Shown: positions 8,327-18,460, numbered from the stretch's first letter. The stretch is 64,000 bases of DNA from Asticcacaulis taihuensis (GCF_900100255.1 NZ_FMTS01000009.1:1-64000), one strand, 5' to 3'. Notes: a model not told the origin generated them from the letters alone. Numbers and translations are program-made.

Positions 8327-11022
8327 CTCCCGATCCCCGTATAGAACTCAGTGATGCCGAGCTGGAAGAGGCGCTGAAGGAATGCGCCCGCGAGCCCATT
8401 CACATTCCGGGCTCTATTCAGCCCTACGGAATGTTGTTCGTTCTGGAGGGCGACGAACACCGCATCATCCAGGTATCTGACAATGTCCAGCGCTGGCTGC
8501 CGCAACTGACAGTCGATACGGTCCTGCACAAGACCCTGGGGGAAATCATAGGCCACGAGCAGGCCGAACAGATCCGCGACATCATCGTCGAGCGCAGCCT
8601 GATGCCGATCCAGTCGACCATAATAAAGATAGACGAGATGTGGTTCGACGCCGTGGCGCACCGGGTGGACAACAACATTGTCGTCGAACTTGAGATTGTC
8701 GACGACAGGAAGTCGGTCGTCCGTGACTTTTTCTATGACGAACTGCGCGATTTCGCCGTCGGTCTGCGCAATGCCACCACCCTGCCCGATCTCTACGATT
8801 TCGTGACGCTGAAAATCCGCGAACTGACCGGCTTTGATCGCGTCAAGCTGTACCGGTTCGATGAAAACTGGAATGGCGAGGTGGTCGGCGAAAACAAGGC
8901 CGAATACATGCCGAGCTATCGTGGCCTGCACTTTCCCGCCTCCGATATTCCGGAACAGGCCCGACGGCTCTACATGACCAACTATATCCGCCAGATCGCG
9001 GACGTGAACTACGCGCCGGTGCCGATCATCCCGCCCGTACATCCCGATACCGACCGTCCGCTCGATATGAGCTTAAGCGTACTGCGCAGCGTCTCGCCCA
9101 TCCATGTGCAATACCTGGCCAATATGGGCGTATCCGCCTCCATGTCGATTTCGATCATCCAGGACGGCAAGCTGTGGGGCTTGGTCGCCTGCCACCACAA
9201 TGTCGGATATCACGTTCCCTATCGTGTGCGCATGGTTTCCGAGATCATGGGGCATATATTCTCGGCGCAACTGTCTTCGATGGAGGGCCTGCGCGACCGC
9301 CAGGAGCAGGAAAAGCGCAACCTGATCGTTGAACGCCTGACCGCCGGCCTGAAGACCGATTTCAACCTTGAAGAACTGCTGAAAGGCCGCCAGACCCTGG
9401 CGCTCAGCGCGCTGAACGCCACCGGCATGGCGGTCATGACTCGCAAACGGCTGCTGCGCTTCGGCGAGACGCCGCGCGAGGACATCATCCACCAGATCGC
9501 CGAATGGGTGCAGGCCCAGACCAGCGGCATCTATCACACCCAGGAAGCCGACAAGGCGTGCGTCGATCATCCCGATCTCTGCCGTCTGAGAGGCGGTTTT
9601 CTGGCAGCGCCCATCAGTGTCGCCAAGAAGGATTACATCATCTGGTTCCGCGGCTCGGAGCAGCAGCAGGTCAACTGGGCCGGCGCGCCGGAGAAGGTGC
9701 CTGAAAAGACCAGGGCCGGTTACCGGCTGATGCCGCGCGCCTCCTTCGAGCTATGGAAGGAAACCGTCCAGCATCGCTGCAAACCCTGGACCCGTGACGA
9801 TATCGAGACGGCGCAGAATATCGTGCAGGTCGTGCTGGAAGGCGAGCGCCTCTCGGCCGAACACGCCAATGTCGCCAAGAGTGAATTCCTGGCCAATATG
9901 AGCCACGAACTGCGCACCCCGATGAACGCCATCATCGGCATTGTGTCCCTGCTCGATCGCGGTACGCCACTAGATGAAAAACAAAAGAAGCTGCTGAGCG
10001 TCCTGCGCCTGTCATCGGATTCGCTGCTCAACCTGATCAATGACCTGCTCGACGTTGCTAAGATCGAAAGTCATGAACTGGTTCTGGAATCGGCGCCGAT
10101 CAATATCGCCGACATCGTCTCCGAAGTGGGTTCGATCATGAGCGTCAGGGCCTCCGAAAAAGACCTCATGCTCAATATAAAATGCGCCCCGCGCGCCGAA
10201 CTGCACGTCATGGGCGACACCATGCGCCTGCAACAGATACTGACCAATCTCGTCAGCAACGCGGTCAAGTTCACCGACGAAGGCTTCGTCAATATCCTGG
10301 TCCGGAGTGAGAGCGCCGGCGACGACAGGCGCAACATTATCATTGACGTCGTCGATTCCGGCATGGGCATGACACCCAAACAGGCGGAGCGCATCTTCGA
10401 CAAGTTCATGCAGGCCGATCCGAGCATTTCGCGGCGCTTTGGCGGTACGGGCCTTGGCCTGGCCATTACCAAGCAACTCACCGAACTGATGGGCGGCACC
10501 CTCTCCGTTTCGAGCCGCGAGGGGCTCGGCAGCCGCTTCACCGTCGTCCTGCCGCTGGAAGTCCTGCCGCCCCCCAGAATCGAGGCCGCTAATGACGAAA
10601 TGACCGACGTGGCGCCGCAAGGCGACGCCCGCGGCCGCATCCTGCTGGCCGAGGATTACGAAGGCAATATCATTGTCGCCGTCGCCATGCTCGAAGACCA
10701 GGGGTACAAGGTGACCGTGGCGCACAATGGCCAGGAGGCGCTTGATGCCTTGGCGCGCGATACCTTCGACCTGATCCTCATGGACGTCCAGATGCCGGAA
10801 ATGGACGGTTACGAAGCCACGCGCCGCATCCGGGCCGGCCAGAAGGAAGGGCTGATCCAGGATATCGCCATTGTCGGCGTTACCGCAAATGCCCTGGCGG
10901 GAGACCGGCAGAAATGCCTCGATGCCGGCATGGACGACTATATTTCCAAGCCGTTCAGCCCGTTGCAGCTCGACCATATGGTCAGCAAATATCTGTCTCC
11001 GCGCTCCGAGATCGCCGAATAG
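8323..11022 (+). CDS. bphP: Bacteriophytochrome hybrid histidine kinase
   Basis: 899 residues with complete architecture: PAS domain with chromophore cysteine Cys21 in [19 protein letters not shown] domain with PASDIP at 205-210 and a His-His pair near 290; PHY domain with the tongue motif PRASF at 471-475; HisKA with phosphoacceptor His528 ([12 protein letters not shown]); ATPase domain with N, G1 (DSGMGM) and G2 (GGTGLGL) boxes; and a C-terminal receiver with Asp821 and Lys876. It should bind biliverdin and respond to red/far-red light. The attached receiver makes it a hybrid kinase whose final output partner is not in the operon. The stop lies 1 base from the convergent ligase stop. Confidence 0.95.
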   Translation: MTPDPRIELSDAELEEALKECAREPIHIPGSIQPYGMLFVLEGDEHRIIQVSDNVQRWLPQLTVDTVLHKTLGEIIGHEQAEQIRDIIVERSLMPIQSTIIKIDEMWFDAVAHRVDNNIVVELEIVDDRKSVVRDFFYDELRDFAVGLRNATTLPDLYDFVTLKIRELTGFDRVKLYRFDENWNGEVVGENKAEYMPSYRGLHFPASDIPEQARRLYMTNYIRQIADVNYAPVPIIPPVHPDTDRPLDMSLSVLRSVSPIHVQYLANMGVSASMSISIIQDGKLWGLVACHHNVGYHVPYRVRMVSEIMGHIFSAQLSSMEGLRDRQEQEKRNLIVERLTAGLKTDFNLEELLKGRQTLALSALNATGMAVMTRKRLLRFGETPREDIIHQIAEWVQAQTSGIYHTQEADKACVDHPDLCRLRGGFLAAPISVAKKDYIIWFRGSEQQQVNWAGAPEKVPEKTRAGYRLMPRASFELWKETVQHRCKPWTRDDIETAQNIVQVVLEGERLSAEHANVAKSEFLANMSHELRTPMNAIIGIVSLLDRGTPLDEKQKKLLSVLRLSSDSLLNLINDLLDVAKIESHELVLESAPINIADIVSEVGSIMSVRASEKDLMLNIKCAPRAELHVMGDTMRLQQILTNLVSNAVKFTDEGFVNILVRSESAGDDRRNIIIDVVDSGMGMTPKQAERIFDKFMQADPSISRRFGGTGLGLAITKQLTELMGGTLSVSSREGLGSRFTVVLPLEVLPPPRIEAANDEMTDVAPQGDARGRILLAEDYEGNIIVAVAMLEDQGYKVTVAHNGQEALDALARDTFDLILMDVQMPEMDGYEATRRIRAGQKEGLIQDIAIVGVTANALAGDRQKCLDAGMDDYISKPFSPLQLDHMVSKYLSPRSEIAE

Positions 11023-11023
11023 A

Positions 11024-12397
11024 TCAGGTCTGTGCCCGGTCGATCTTACCGCCGGACGTGGCCGCCAATTGCGCCACCAAACGGATCATGGCCGGCCGTT
11101 TCCAGTGCGGCAAACGGTCCGCGCACCAAGTTTTGAGCGCCACCGGCAGGGCAGCAGAATCGGCGCCCGGCGCTGCCACGACCTCGGCCACGACAATCTG
11201 GCCGGTGATCGGGCTTTTGCGCGCCGATACCCGCGCCAGATCGACCGCCGGATGGGCCAGCAGGACATGCTCCACCTCTTCCGGATAGACCTTGTTGCCG
11301 CCGACATTGATCGCGCCGTTTTCGCGGCCGAGGAAAAGACAGCGATCACCGTCAATCTCCACCCGGTCGCCGGTATCGACAAAACCCTCCGCGTCGGCGA
11401 ATGCTTCCTGCCGGTTGAGATAGGTGGCGCGCGTGTTCCGCGTCCGGACGAACAGGCGCCCGTCAATCACCTTCAGCCGGACGCTGCCCGGCGCGTCTTG
11501 CAGATAGCTGAGCGGGAATCCCGGCCGTCCGTCACGCACGGAAAAAGCCGTACCTGCCTCGGTCGATGCATAGATATGCACCACCCGCGCTGACGGATAG
11601 GCACGCGCCAAGGCAGACAGAATAACGCCATCGGCGATTTCCCCGCCGAGCGTCACCTGCGCCAGCGGCAGGATTTCGTGACCGGGCGTCATCAGTATCT
11701 TGCGCCACAGGGTTGGCGTCGCCGAAAGCGCCGTACAGCCGTTCTGCGCCAGAAATGCCAGTTGCTCAGGCAGTCCCGTTTCGGGCGCCGGCAGCAGCAG
11801 GCTGCCGCCCGTTATTCCCTGAAGAAAGACCTGAATCCCGGCAAACCGAGCGATATTGTACATCTGCCCCCAACGCCGGGGCCCGCCGGAAAACAGCTTC
11901 GTTGTCCGCGTCAGTGAGGCCAGGCTGTGCGCCACCAGCTTGGGTATTCCCGTCGTGCCGGAGGTGGCGAATATCCATTCGGTTGTTACATGCGGCCTCG
12001 CCATCCTATCCGCGCCCTTGCCGGGTTTCGGCGTCTCCCGCCAAATGATCTCCGGACTGTCCTTACCACCTTCAGAAGCCATATCCGTCAGCAGGGCATC
12101 GCCGCCAAACTGCGCCAGCAGATCGCGCGCCTCGGCATCGCTCATATCGCTAGACAGCAACAGCAAACGCCCCACCTGTCCGTCTAGGGCGATAATGGCC
12201 AGGGCCAGTTTCAACCGATCGGCCAGCCGCACTGCCACCGCATTACAGCTCAAAGCCGCCTGAAGCGCGCCTGCCGTCCTTGCCGTCCTGATATCGGCCA
12301 CAGACCATTCCCCCGCGGGCGTGATCAGGACCGGCAGGTCCGCCAGACCGGTATCAAGACGGGCATCGAGAAAAGCATCAAGGCTGGATATCGTCAT
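11024..12397 (-). CDS. AMP-forming acyl-CoA synthetase/ligase family protein
   Basis: 457 residues from ATG 12395-12397; a longer frame to 12550 overlaps the upstream gene and looks non-coding. The adenylation P-loop ATSGTTGIPKLVAHS, the IYASTEAGT motif, GRENGAINVGGNKVYPEEVE and the C-terminal catalytic-lysine motif SGGKIDR define the ANL superfamily, which activates a carboxylate as an acyl-adenylate. The N-terminal part is shorter than in fatty-acyl-CoA ligases and the substrate cannot be named; aryl or short acyl acids are possible. It follows the iron permease gene in the same direction after 55 bases. Confidence 0.8.
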   Translation of the reverse strand: MTISSLDAFLDARLDTGLADLPVLITPAGEWSVADIRTARTAGALQAALSCNAVAVRLADRLKLALAIIALDGQVGRLLLLSSDMSDAEARDLLAQFGGDALLTDMASEGGKDSPEIIWRETPKPGKGADRMARPHVTTEWIFATSGTTGIPKLVAHSLASLTRTTKLFSGGPRRWGQMYNIARFAGIQVFLQGITGGSLLLPAPETGLPEQLAFLAQNGCTALSATPTLWRKILMTPGHEILPLAQVTLGGEIADGVILSALARAYPSARVVHIYASTEAGTAFSVRDGRPGFPLSYLQDAPGSVRLKVIDGRLFVRTRNTRATYLNRQEAFADAEGFVDTGDRVEIDGDRCLFLGRENGAINVGGNKVYPEEVEHVLLAHPAVDLARVSARKSPITGQIVVAEVVAAPGADSAALPVALKTWCADRLPHWKRPAMIRLVAQLAATSGGKIDRAQT

Positions 12398-12452
12398 GGG
12401 TGAATCCACAAAAGTGCGGTCACCATAGCGCTGATTCTGACTTTTAACAGAA

Positions 12453-12929
12453 TTAGCGCCCGACGATGCGTTCATCCGCCAGGGCGACAATTTCTTCCGC
12501 CGCCTCAGCATTGGCGTGGGCCAGCTTTTCGCCCTTCGGCAAGTCGACATTCCGGGTGCGCGCGCGTTCTGCCAGCCGGCTGTATTTCGCCCTCAAGGCT
12601 TCCAGCTCGGTTTCGCTCATGTCGTCCATGCCAATGTAGGCGGTATTGGCGGTTTCCACCGCGCGGATCAGTTCATCCAGCTTGAGCTGGATCACCTTGC
12701 CGTCGCGGTTCTGGGCATTCTGTACCAGGAAGACCATGAGAAAGGTGACGATTGTGGTGCCGGTATTAATGACCAGTTGCCAGACCTCAGAAAAATGAAA
12801 CAACGGCCCGCTGATCGCCCAGATCACCACCACACCGATTGCCGTGGCGAAGGCGGGGGCACTTCCCGCCAGGGTCGCCGTCGCCTGGGCAAAGCAGGCA
12901 AACCAGCCCTTCTTCTGTACGTCACTCAT
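12453..12929 (-). CDS. Low-affinity iron permease family membrane protein
   Basis: 158 residues from the ATG at 12927-12929 (a TTG 6 bases earlier is possible). Two membrane segments lie at about 27-46 and 52-72 in the characteristic stretch WAISGPLFHFSEVWQLVINTGTTIVTFLMVFLVQ.AQNRD..IQLKLDELI, matching the bacterial low-affinity iron permease (Fet4-like) family. The second half is a soluble helical tail. These short bacterial proteins resemble only part of yeast Fet4, so transport function is family-based inference. It begins 2 bases after the small upstream ORF. Confidence 0.8.
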   Translation of the reverse strand: MSDVQKKGWFACFAQATATLAGSAPAFATAIGVVVIWAISGPLFHFSEVWQLVINTGTTIVTFLMVFLVQNAQNRDGKVIQLKLDELIRAVETANTAYIGMDDMSETELEALRAKYSRLAERARTRNVDLPKGEKLAHANAEAAEEIVALADERIVGR

Positions 12930-12931
12930 GG

Positions 12932-13099
12932 TCAATGCGCCGGATTTGGCGCCTTGGCCCGCGCCAGCCGGCGCAGCGGCAGGGCGACAGCGGCGAGATT
13001 ATCAATCACGGGCACAGGCGCCTTCTGACCGGCAATCAGGTTTTGCAGAAAAGCAATGCCGGCCGGTCGGGCATCGGCGAAATGGCGGCGGGACCACAT
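12932..13099 (-). CDS. Small ORF, 55 residues; possible remnant of a PaaI-type thioesterase
   Basis: ATG at 13097-13099 with a purine-rich AAAGGTAG upstream; the TGA stop is 2 bases before the iron permease ATG, an operon-like arrangement. The segment RPAGIAFLQNLIAGQKAPVP resembles the N-terminal start of PaaI/hotdog thioesterases, but the rest (LRRLARAKAPNPAH) does not continue that family. It may therefore be a truncated remnant or an unrelated leader peptide. It could also be non-coding. Confidence 0.3.
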   Translation of the reverse strand: MWSRRHFADARPAGIAFLQNLIAGQKAPVPVIDNLAAVALPLRRLARAKAPNPAH

Positions 13100-13256
13100 G
13101 GAAATCTACCTTTCAACGCTTGAGGCACGCGGCCTCTTCCCATCAACAATGCCTTTATGATCATAAGTTTGGCAGACGAAATCCAGATATCGCCATAAGC
13201 AGAAGATAAATCCGGCATCCCAATGTTCTGATTTCCGCGTTTAAGGCATCACTATT

Positions 13257-13290
13257 TTGACACCGCCTGACTTTGATGATAGCGCTGTCA
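13257..13290 (+). promoter_or_regulatory. LacI-gene promoter -35 box with overlapping LacI operator
   Basis: TTGACA at 13257-13262 is followed by the palindromic operator TGATAGCGCTGTCA at 13277-13290, placed over the expected -10 region of the regulator gene starting at 13407. The operator matches the three copies before the TonB receptor, so the regulator probably represses itself. The rest of the non-coding stretch 13100-13406 shows no credible ORF or RNA gene. Confidence 0.65.
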
Positions 13291-13406
13291 TGCATAGATA
13301 TGCCGAACTCAGATAAATCACGCAAGCATCCGAAATTTTTCCGGACTTGTTGCGAACCATGCGTACAGATAGAAATTAGACAACAGACAGGGGGCGGGCA
13401 CGCAAG

Positions 13407-14444
13407 GTGGTAGACAAGTCGGCCAAACGCAATGTGCGGGCCTCCAGTTCGGGGCGTGCAACACTAGACGATATTGCCGCGAAACTCGGCATATCCAGCA
13501 TTACCGTGTCGAGGGCGTTCCGTAATCCAGGCAAGGTTGCGGAGGAATTGCGCGAACGGATAATCAAGGTAGCCGATGAGCTTGGCTATGTCCGCAACAG
13601 AGCCGCAAGCACCCTGGCCTCCGCCCGGTCCATGAATATCGCAGTCATCATCCCCTCCTTAAGCAATGCCGTCTTCGTCGACATACTGAATGGTATCGAC
13701 AAAATCCTTCGACCGCGCGGATACCAGATGCTTCTGGGTGTCAGCCATTATTCATCGGAGGAAGAAGATGCGCTCGTCCGCGCCTATCTGGCCTTCGACC
13801 CGGACGGAATCATTTTGCCAAGCCTGAACTATCGGGAAGCGACGCGGCATCTGCTGGAAAAGACAGGGGTGCCAGTTGTGCATCTCATGGAATTGTCCGA
13901 CCAGCCGCATGTTCATTGCGTCGGTTTTTCGCAGGAAGCCGCCGGCAAGACGATGACACAACACCTTCTGGCAAAAGGGTATAAGCGCATCGCCTTTGTC
14001 GCGTCCCAGCTCGATTCGCGTACGCTGGCCCGCGGCCGCGGCTACCGCGATGCCCTGGTGGAAGCGGGGCTTTATGATCAGAAGCGTGAGCTGATGGTGC
14101 CGGATCCGTCATCGATCGCCCTAGGCGGCCGGTTGCTTCAGCGCCTTCTGCAACAGGCGCCCGATACCGACGCGGCCTTTTTCTGCAATGACGACCTGGC
14201 GCAAGGCGCGCTTTTCGAATGCGCACGGCAACAGATTTCGGTGCCGGCGCAACTGGCCATCGCCGGCTTCAACGACCTGTCGGCCTCAGCGTCCACGGTG
14301 CCTTCGCTGACCACAATCGCCACGCCGCGATTCGATATCGGCGTCCAGGGTGCGAACATGCTCCTGTCTCTCATTGAACATCAAAAGGTAAACCGTTCGA
14401 CCATCGACCTCGGCTTTGAACTGAAACCTCGTGAAAGCGCCTGA
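13407..14444 (+). CDS. LacI-family transcriptional regulator, probable gluconate repressor
   Basis: 345 residues from GTG 13407 (purine-rich AGGGGGCGG upstream). The N-terminal helix-turn-helix ATLDDIAAKLGISSITVSRAF and hinge helix (NRAASTLAS) are typical of LacI, followed by a periplasmic-binding-protein-like sensor domain. The sequence style resembles GntR-type gluconate repressors, and the downstream genes encode gluconokinase and GntP. Four palindromes of the form TGWTAGCGCTRTCA occur: one before this gene and three before the TonB receptor. It should release these sites when gluconate or a related metabolite is present; the effector is inferred from context. Confidence 0.85.
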   Translation: MVDKSAKRNVRASSSGRATLDDIAAKLGISSITVSRAFRNPGKVAEELRERIIKVADELGYVRNRAASTLASARSMNIAVIIPSLSNAVFVDILNGIDKILRPRGYQMLLGVSHYSSEEEDALVRAYLAFDPDGIILPSLNYREATRHLLEKTGVPVVHLMELSDQPHVHCVGFSQEAAGKTMTQHLLAKGYKRIAFVASQLDSRTLARGRGYRDALVEAGLYDQKRELMVPDPSSIALGGRLLQRLLQQAPDTDAAFFCNDDLAQGALFECARQQISVPAQLAIAGFNDLSASASTVPSLTTIATPRFDIGVQGANMLLSLIEHQKVNRSTIDLGFELKPRESA

Positions 14445-14567
14445 ATCCGGCCGGCACCCGTGACAAAATCCGGCAACAATAGGTTCAACTCAGACTTTTT
14501 TCAAAAATCGGGTTTGACTCCGGCGAAATTTCACGCATAGTGGCGTTCGCATGACGGCGTTACCATT

Positions 14568-14581
14568 TGATAGCGCTATCA
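14568..14581. promoter_or_regulatory. LacI operator, copy 1 before TonB receptor
   Basis: Perfect 14-bp palindrome TGATAGCGCTATCA, the best match to the shared operator. It is the most distal of three sites in the 351-base gap 14445-14795. That gap contains no believable gene. Confidence 0.75.
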
Positions 14582-14653
14582 TGTAATAAAATATGACACA
14601 GGAAATGCCTCTCGCCTGCCCGTGACCGGTCAGGCTTTTACAAAACCAAACAA

Positions 14654-14667
14654 TGTTAGCGCTGTCA
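14654..14667. promoter_or_regulatory. LacI operator, copy 2 before TonB receptor
   Basis: TGTTAGCGCTGTCA, 86 bases from copy 1 and 88 bases from copy 3. The core TAGCGCT is identical in all four copies. Near-equal spacing would allow looping or cooperative binding. Confidence 0.75.
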
Positions 14668-14741
14668 TTATGCTTTGAAGGCATAAGACAAAGAACGCTA
14701 GGCCATGACGTAAGCGAAGGCGCGAAACTGCCACTCGACAA

Positions 14742-14755
14742 TGTTAGCGCTGTCA
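14742..14755. promoter_or_regulatory. LacI operator, copy 3 before TonB receptor
   Basis: TGTTAGCGCTGTCA, identical to copy 2, ending 40 bases before the TonB receptor ATG. This position would block initiation or early elongation. Confidence 0.75.
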
Positions 14756-14795
14756 CAAAACATGGCATTGTTTTTAAACAGGATTGGGAAAGAAT

Positions 14796-17720
14796 ATGCA
14801 CATCTCGAAGCGAAAAATCTTGATCGGATCAGGCTCACTGCTGGCGTTCTGCGCCTTTGCGGGCGCCGTTCTGGCCGCCGAGCCGGCGCCGCAGCAGACT
14901 GACAAGCCGGACGACACCACCGTCGTTGTCGTCACCGCCTCACGCATCACCTCGCGGGGCTTCAAGGCCCCCACCCCGACAACCTCCATAAGCACGACGG
15001 ACATCGCCAATATGGCGCAGCCGAACGTGTTCACCACGATTACGCAACTGCCTTCCCTGCAAGGGTCCAGCGGCGTCGCCACCAATACCTTCAGCACGTC
15101 GAGCGGCCAGCAGGGCCTCAGTTCGTTTGCCCTGCGCGGCCTGGGCGTCAGCCGCACCCTGACCCTGCTCGACGGCCAGCGCGTCGTCCCTTCCAATATC
15201 GGCACCGGCGCGCCTGACATCAGCCTGTTCCCGCAACTGCTGCTCAAGCGCGTGGACGTGGTCAATGGCGGGGCCTCCGCATCCTGGGGCTCCGATGCCG
15301 TCGGCGGCGTCGTCAACTTCATCACCGACAAGAAATTCGAGGGCTTCAAGGCCAATGTCGAGATGGGTGAGACCACCTATGGCGACGACAAGCAGGGTCT
15401 GGTCCAGATGGCCTTCGGCAAGTCCTTCCTGGAAGGTAAGCTGCATACCGAATTCGCCGTCGAATACCACAAGGAAGACGGCGTCGAAGCCGGCGACTTT
15501 GGCGAGAATGCCGCCAATGGTCGTGACTGGTATCGCAGCTCAACCCTGGTCAACACCGGCATTACCAATAACGGCTCACCACAGTACGTGAACGTGGACC
15601 ACGCGCAGTCCATCACTTACGGCAAGTACGGCCTTATTACTGCGGGCCCGTTGCAGGGCATCGCCTTCGATCAGAACGGCAATCCCTACAACTTCGTCTA
15701 CGGTTCGAACGGCGTGCCGCAAAAGGACGCGGCCGGCACGGTCGCGGGCTGTTATATCGGCTTCTGCGTTGGCGGCGACACCTCGGCCAATGTCGGCGTG
15801 GGGGCAAGCCTGCAATCGGCCATCACCCGGTCAAACTTCTATAATCGCACCTCGTTCGATCTGAATGAGGACAATGAACTCTACTTCACCATCAACCTCG
15901 CCAAGGTCGATACGCACAATCAGCCGAACCCCGGCTTCACCGAGGCGGGCCTGACGATCCAATGCGATAACCCCTACGTTCCGGACGCCATCTCCAACCT
16001 GTGCTCAACCAACGGCATAACCCAGTTCAAGTTCGGCACCGTAACCCCCTTCCTGCCGAGCATCCGCGTCAATACCGAGCGCAAGCAGGAACGGTTTGTT
16101 GTCGGCGCCGATGGCAAGTTCGAGCTGTTTGGCAGCAACTGGAACTATGACGCCTATTATGAGCACGGTAAGCAGAACTCGGATATCTATGTCCACAATC
16201 TCCTGCTGAAGGCCCGCTTTACCGCCGCGATCGATGCGGTCGAAGAGAATGGCGTCATCGTCTGCCGTAATCCGGGGGCCCGTGCCAACGGCTGCCAGCC
16301 GATCAATGTCATCGGCAACCAGACCCCGAGCGCCTCGGCCATCGCCTATCTGCAACCCCCTGTCGGCGCCTACCAGAACACGATCCAGACCCAGGACGTG
16401 ACCGCCCTCAGCGTTTCGGGCGAGCCATTCTCGCTGTGGGCGGGCCCGGTTTCGGTGGCGACCGGCGCGGAATATCGCCGCGAATGGTACAGCGCCGTGG
16501 CTGATCCCTACGGCAACGGCACGAGCACACCTTACAGCGCCGACTACCCGTCCGATCCGCTGCTCAGCACCGGCGGCGGCAACTTCTACGCCGGCAACTA
16601 TCGCAACGGCACCGGCAGCTTCAACGTCATCGAAGCCTTCCTGGAATTCAACGTGCCGCTGCTGAATTCCAATGCCACCGGCCAGCTCAACATGAACCTC
16701 GCCGGTCGCGCCGAAAAGTACAGTACGGCAGGCAATGCCGAAGCCTGGAAGGTCGGCTTTACCTGGGATACGCCGCTCAGCGGCCTGCGCTTCCGCACCG
16801 TCCGGTCACAGGATGTGCGGGCGCCGAACCTGAACGACCTGTTCGGCCCCACCGTCTCGACAAATCTGCCGAATTTCACCAACCCCTTCACCAACACCAC
16901 TTTGACCATTTCGCAAAACCAGGGCTCCAACCCTGGCCTCAAACCGGAAATCGCGCAGAACTTCACCTTCGGGGCCGTTCTGTCGAACCCGGACTGGCTG
17001 CCCGGTTTCAGTGCCTCGATCGACTATTACGACATCAAGCTGGAGGACGCGATTGCCTCCGGCCCCAACGCTACCCAGCTCGTCCAGTACTGCTTTGACG
17101 GCTCCGTGCCGGCGGCCTGTAACGCTTTCGATCTGACCGGCGCCAATCCGTATGTCAATGTCGGCAGCATCAACGCCGCCTCGATCAAGACCAGCGGCGT
17201 CGATTACGAACTGAGCTATCAGATGCCCCATCCGCTCGGCTTGCAGGGCAACCTGACCTTGCGCGGCCTGGCGACCAATGTGCATAACTTCACCACTGTG
17301 CCGGGCCTGCCGGGCACGATCCCTTCGGAAACGGCCGGGCAGAATTCCGGCGCAACACCTGACTGGAAGGCCCTGTTCGTCCAGACCTATTCAACGCCAA
17401 CCTACAGCCTGACCCTTCAGGAACGCTGGTTCAGCGACGGCGTGATCGGAACGCAATATGTGGTGTGCAGCTCGGGTTGCCCGGTTTCGACCTCCAACAA
17501 CCCGACCCTGAACAACAACACGATGCCGGGCGCGACCTATGTCGATCTGGCCGGGTCCTACAACATCAACAAGAATGTCGTGGCCTACTTCAAGATCGAC
17601 AATCTGTTCAATGTCGATCCGGAACCATCCCCCCAGACCAATACCGGTCTCGATGTAAACCCGGCGCTTTATGATACGCTGGGCCGCTTCTACCACGCGG
17701 GCCTGCGCTTCAACTTCTAA
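14796..17720 (+). CDS. TonB-dependent receptor of the gluconate regulon
   Basis: 974 residues from ATG 14796, preceded by GGGAAAGA; a TTG 12 bases upstream is less likely. A signal peptide ends near LAAEPAP (residue about 30). A TonB-box-like DDTTVVVVTASRI is followed by a plug (LRGLGVSRTLTLLDGQRVVP, ASWGSDAVGGVVNF) and a long beta-barrel ending in GLRFNF with the terminal aromatic typical of outer-membrane barrels. It should import a ligand across the outer membrane using TonB/ExbBD energy. Three LacI operators upstream and gluconate genes downstream suggest a gluconate-containing or aldonic-acid-capped sugar; that is inference. Confidence 0.9.
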   Translation: MHISKRKILIGSGSLLAFCAFAGAVLAAEPAPQQTDKPDDTTVVVVTASRITSRGFKAPTPTTSISTTDIANMAQPNVFTTITQLPSLQGSSGVATNTFSTSSGQQGLSSFALRGLGVSRTLTLLDGQRVVPSNIGTGAPDISLFPQLLLKRVDVVNGGASASWGSDAVGGVVNFITDKKFEGFKANVEMGETTYGDDKQGLVQMAFGKSFLEGKLHTEFAVEYHKEDGVEAGDFGENAANGRDWYRSSTLVNTGITNNGSPQYVNVDHAQSITYGKYGLITAGPLQGIAFDQNGNPYNFVYGSNGVPQKDAAGTVAGCYIGFCVGGDTSANVGVGASLQSAITRSNFYNRTSFDLNEDNELYFTINLAKVDTHNQPNPGFTEAGLTIQCDNPYVPDAISNLCSTNGITQFKFGTVTPFLPSIRVNTERKQERFVVGADGKFELFGSNWNYDAYYEHGKQNSDIYVHNLLLKARFTAAIDAVEENGVIVCRNPGARANGCQPINVIGNQTPSASAIAYLQPPVGAYQNTIQTQDVTALSVSGEPFSLWAGPVSVATGAEYRREWYSAVADPYGNGTSTPYSADYPSDPLLSTGGGNFYAGNYRNGTGSFNVIEAFLEFNVPLLNSNATGQLNMNLAGRAEKYSTAGNAEAWKVGFTWDTPLSGLRFRTVRSQDVRAPNLNDLFGPTVSTNLPNFTNPFTNTTLTISQNQGSNPGLKPEIAQNFTFGAVLSNPDWLPGFSASIDYYDIKLEDAIASGPNATQLVQYCFDGSVPAACNAFDLTGANPYVNVGSINAASIKTSGVDYELSYQMPHPLGLQGNLTLRGLATNVHNFTTVPGLPGTIPSETAGQNSGATPDWKALFVQTYSTPTYSLTLQERWFSDGVIGTQYVVCSSGCPVSTSNNPTLNNNTMPGATYVDLAGSYNINKNVVAYFKIDNLFNVDPEPSPQTNTGLDVNPALYDTLGRFYHAGLRFNF

Positions 17721-17730
17721 AACCGCTCTC

Positions 17731-17763
17731 CCGGATATCCGCTGCCTGCCTGCGGATATCCGG
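17731..17763 (+). terminator. Hairpin just after the TonB receptor gene
   Basis: Perfect 12-bp stem CCGGATATCCGC (17731-17742) / GCGGATATCCGG (17752-17763) with a 9-base loop, 10 bases past the stop. No U-tract follows, so it may stabilise the receptor mRNA 3' end rather than terminate. Confidence 0.45.
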
Positions 17764-17840
17764 CCCTGCCCCTTCGGGGGCGTTCTCTCCCCCACTTGGC
17801 GCGATATCCTGGCAAGCGTGAGCGCAGCGATATTCGAGCC

Positions 17841-17896
17841 ACATGCTTTCAGGCGGAGCCGTCTCCCTGGGCGCCTGGAAGCATGTCTTTTTCTTC
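17841..17896 (+). terminator. Intrinsic-terminator-like hairpin before gluconokinase
   Basis: Stem ACATGCTTTCAGGCG (17841-17855) / CGCCTGGAAGCATGT (17872-17886) with one non-canonical pair, followed by CTTTTTCTTC. It would end most TonB receptor transcripts and lower expression of gntK and later genes. Its position argues against a gluconokinase start at 17843 inside the stem. Confidence 0.6.
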
Positions 17897-17932
17897 TCAT
17901 TACACGTCCCTGTCGGGCTCCGAGGTAACGCA

Positions 17933-18460
17933 TTGACACTTTCGACGAAGGCGATCGTCATCATGGGCATCAGCGGGTGCGGCAAATCCACCCTGGGCAA
18001 CGCATTGGCCGAGGTGACCGGCTACCGGTTCATCGAGGGGGACGATCTTCATGCCCCGGAGAACATCGCCAAGATGTCCGCGGGCATCGCCCTGACGGAT
18101 GATGACCGGTGGCCCTGGCTGGAACGTGTTGCTGATGTGCTTGGCAGCGCTAATGAAAAATGTGGAGTTATCGTCTCCTGCTCGGCGCTCAAATACGCTT
18201 ACCGGGATTTTCTGAGGTTCCGGTCGCAGCAGCCTATTCTGTTTGTCTTCCCGAACCTGCCGGTCGAGGTCGTGCGCGCCCGTCTGCGCCACCGCCCTGA
18301 CCATTACATGCCGCCGAGCTTAGTGGACAGTCAGTTGGCAATACTCGAACCACCCCGGCCGGATGAACGGGTGCTGATCCTGAATGGATCGCCCACCACG
18401 GCCCAGTCCGTCAACCTGGTCTTGGGCTATCTCTCGGCCCTGACTGAACTCCCCACCTGA
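17933..18460 (+). CDS. gntK: Gluconokinase
   Basis: 175 residues from TTG 17933, chosen because GAGG lies 7 bases upstream and the N-terminus is then right for the family; the longer frame to 17843 would start inside a terminator-like hairpin. Walker A GISGCGKST, then FIEGDDLHAPENIAKM, DDRWPWL and RHRPDHYMPPSLVDSQLA.LE are signature segments of the GntK-type gluconokinases. It phosphorylates D-gluconate to 6-phosphogluconate, which feeds the Entner-Doudoroff pathway. It lies between the TonB receptor and the beta-helix/SMP-30 gene. Confidence 0.92.
   Translation: MTLSTKAIVIMGISGCGKSTLGNALAEVTGYRFIEGDDLHAPENIAKMSAGIALTDDDRWPWLERVADVLGSANEKCGVIVSCSALKYAYRDFLRFRSQQPILFVFPNLPVEVVRARLRHRPDHYMPPSLVDSQLAILEPPRPDERVLILNGSPTTAQSVNLVLGYLSALTELPT

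Noticed and set aside
13036-13218. 60-residue minus-strand ORF upstream of the iron permease
   Set aside because: Overlaps the better-placed small ORF at 12932-13099 in another frame and has no supporting signal.
17843-17932. Longer gluconokinase starting at 17843
   Set aside because: The start would lie inside a terminator-like stem and adds residues foreign to the family; TTG at 17933 has GAGG.
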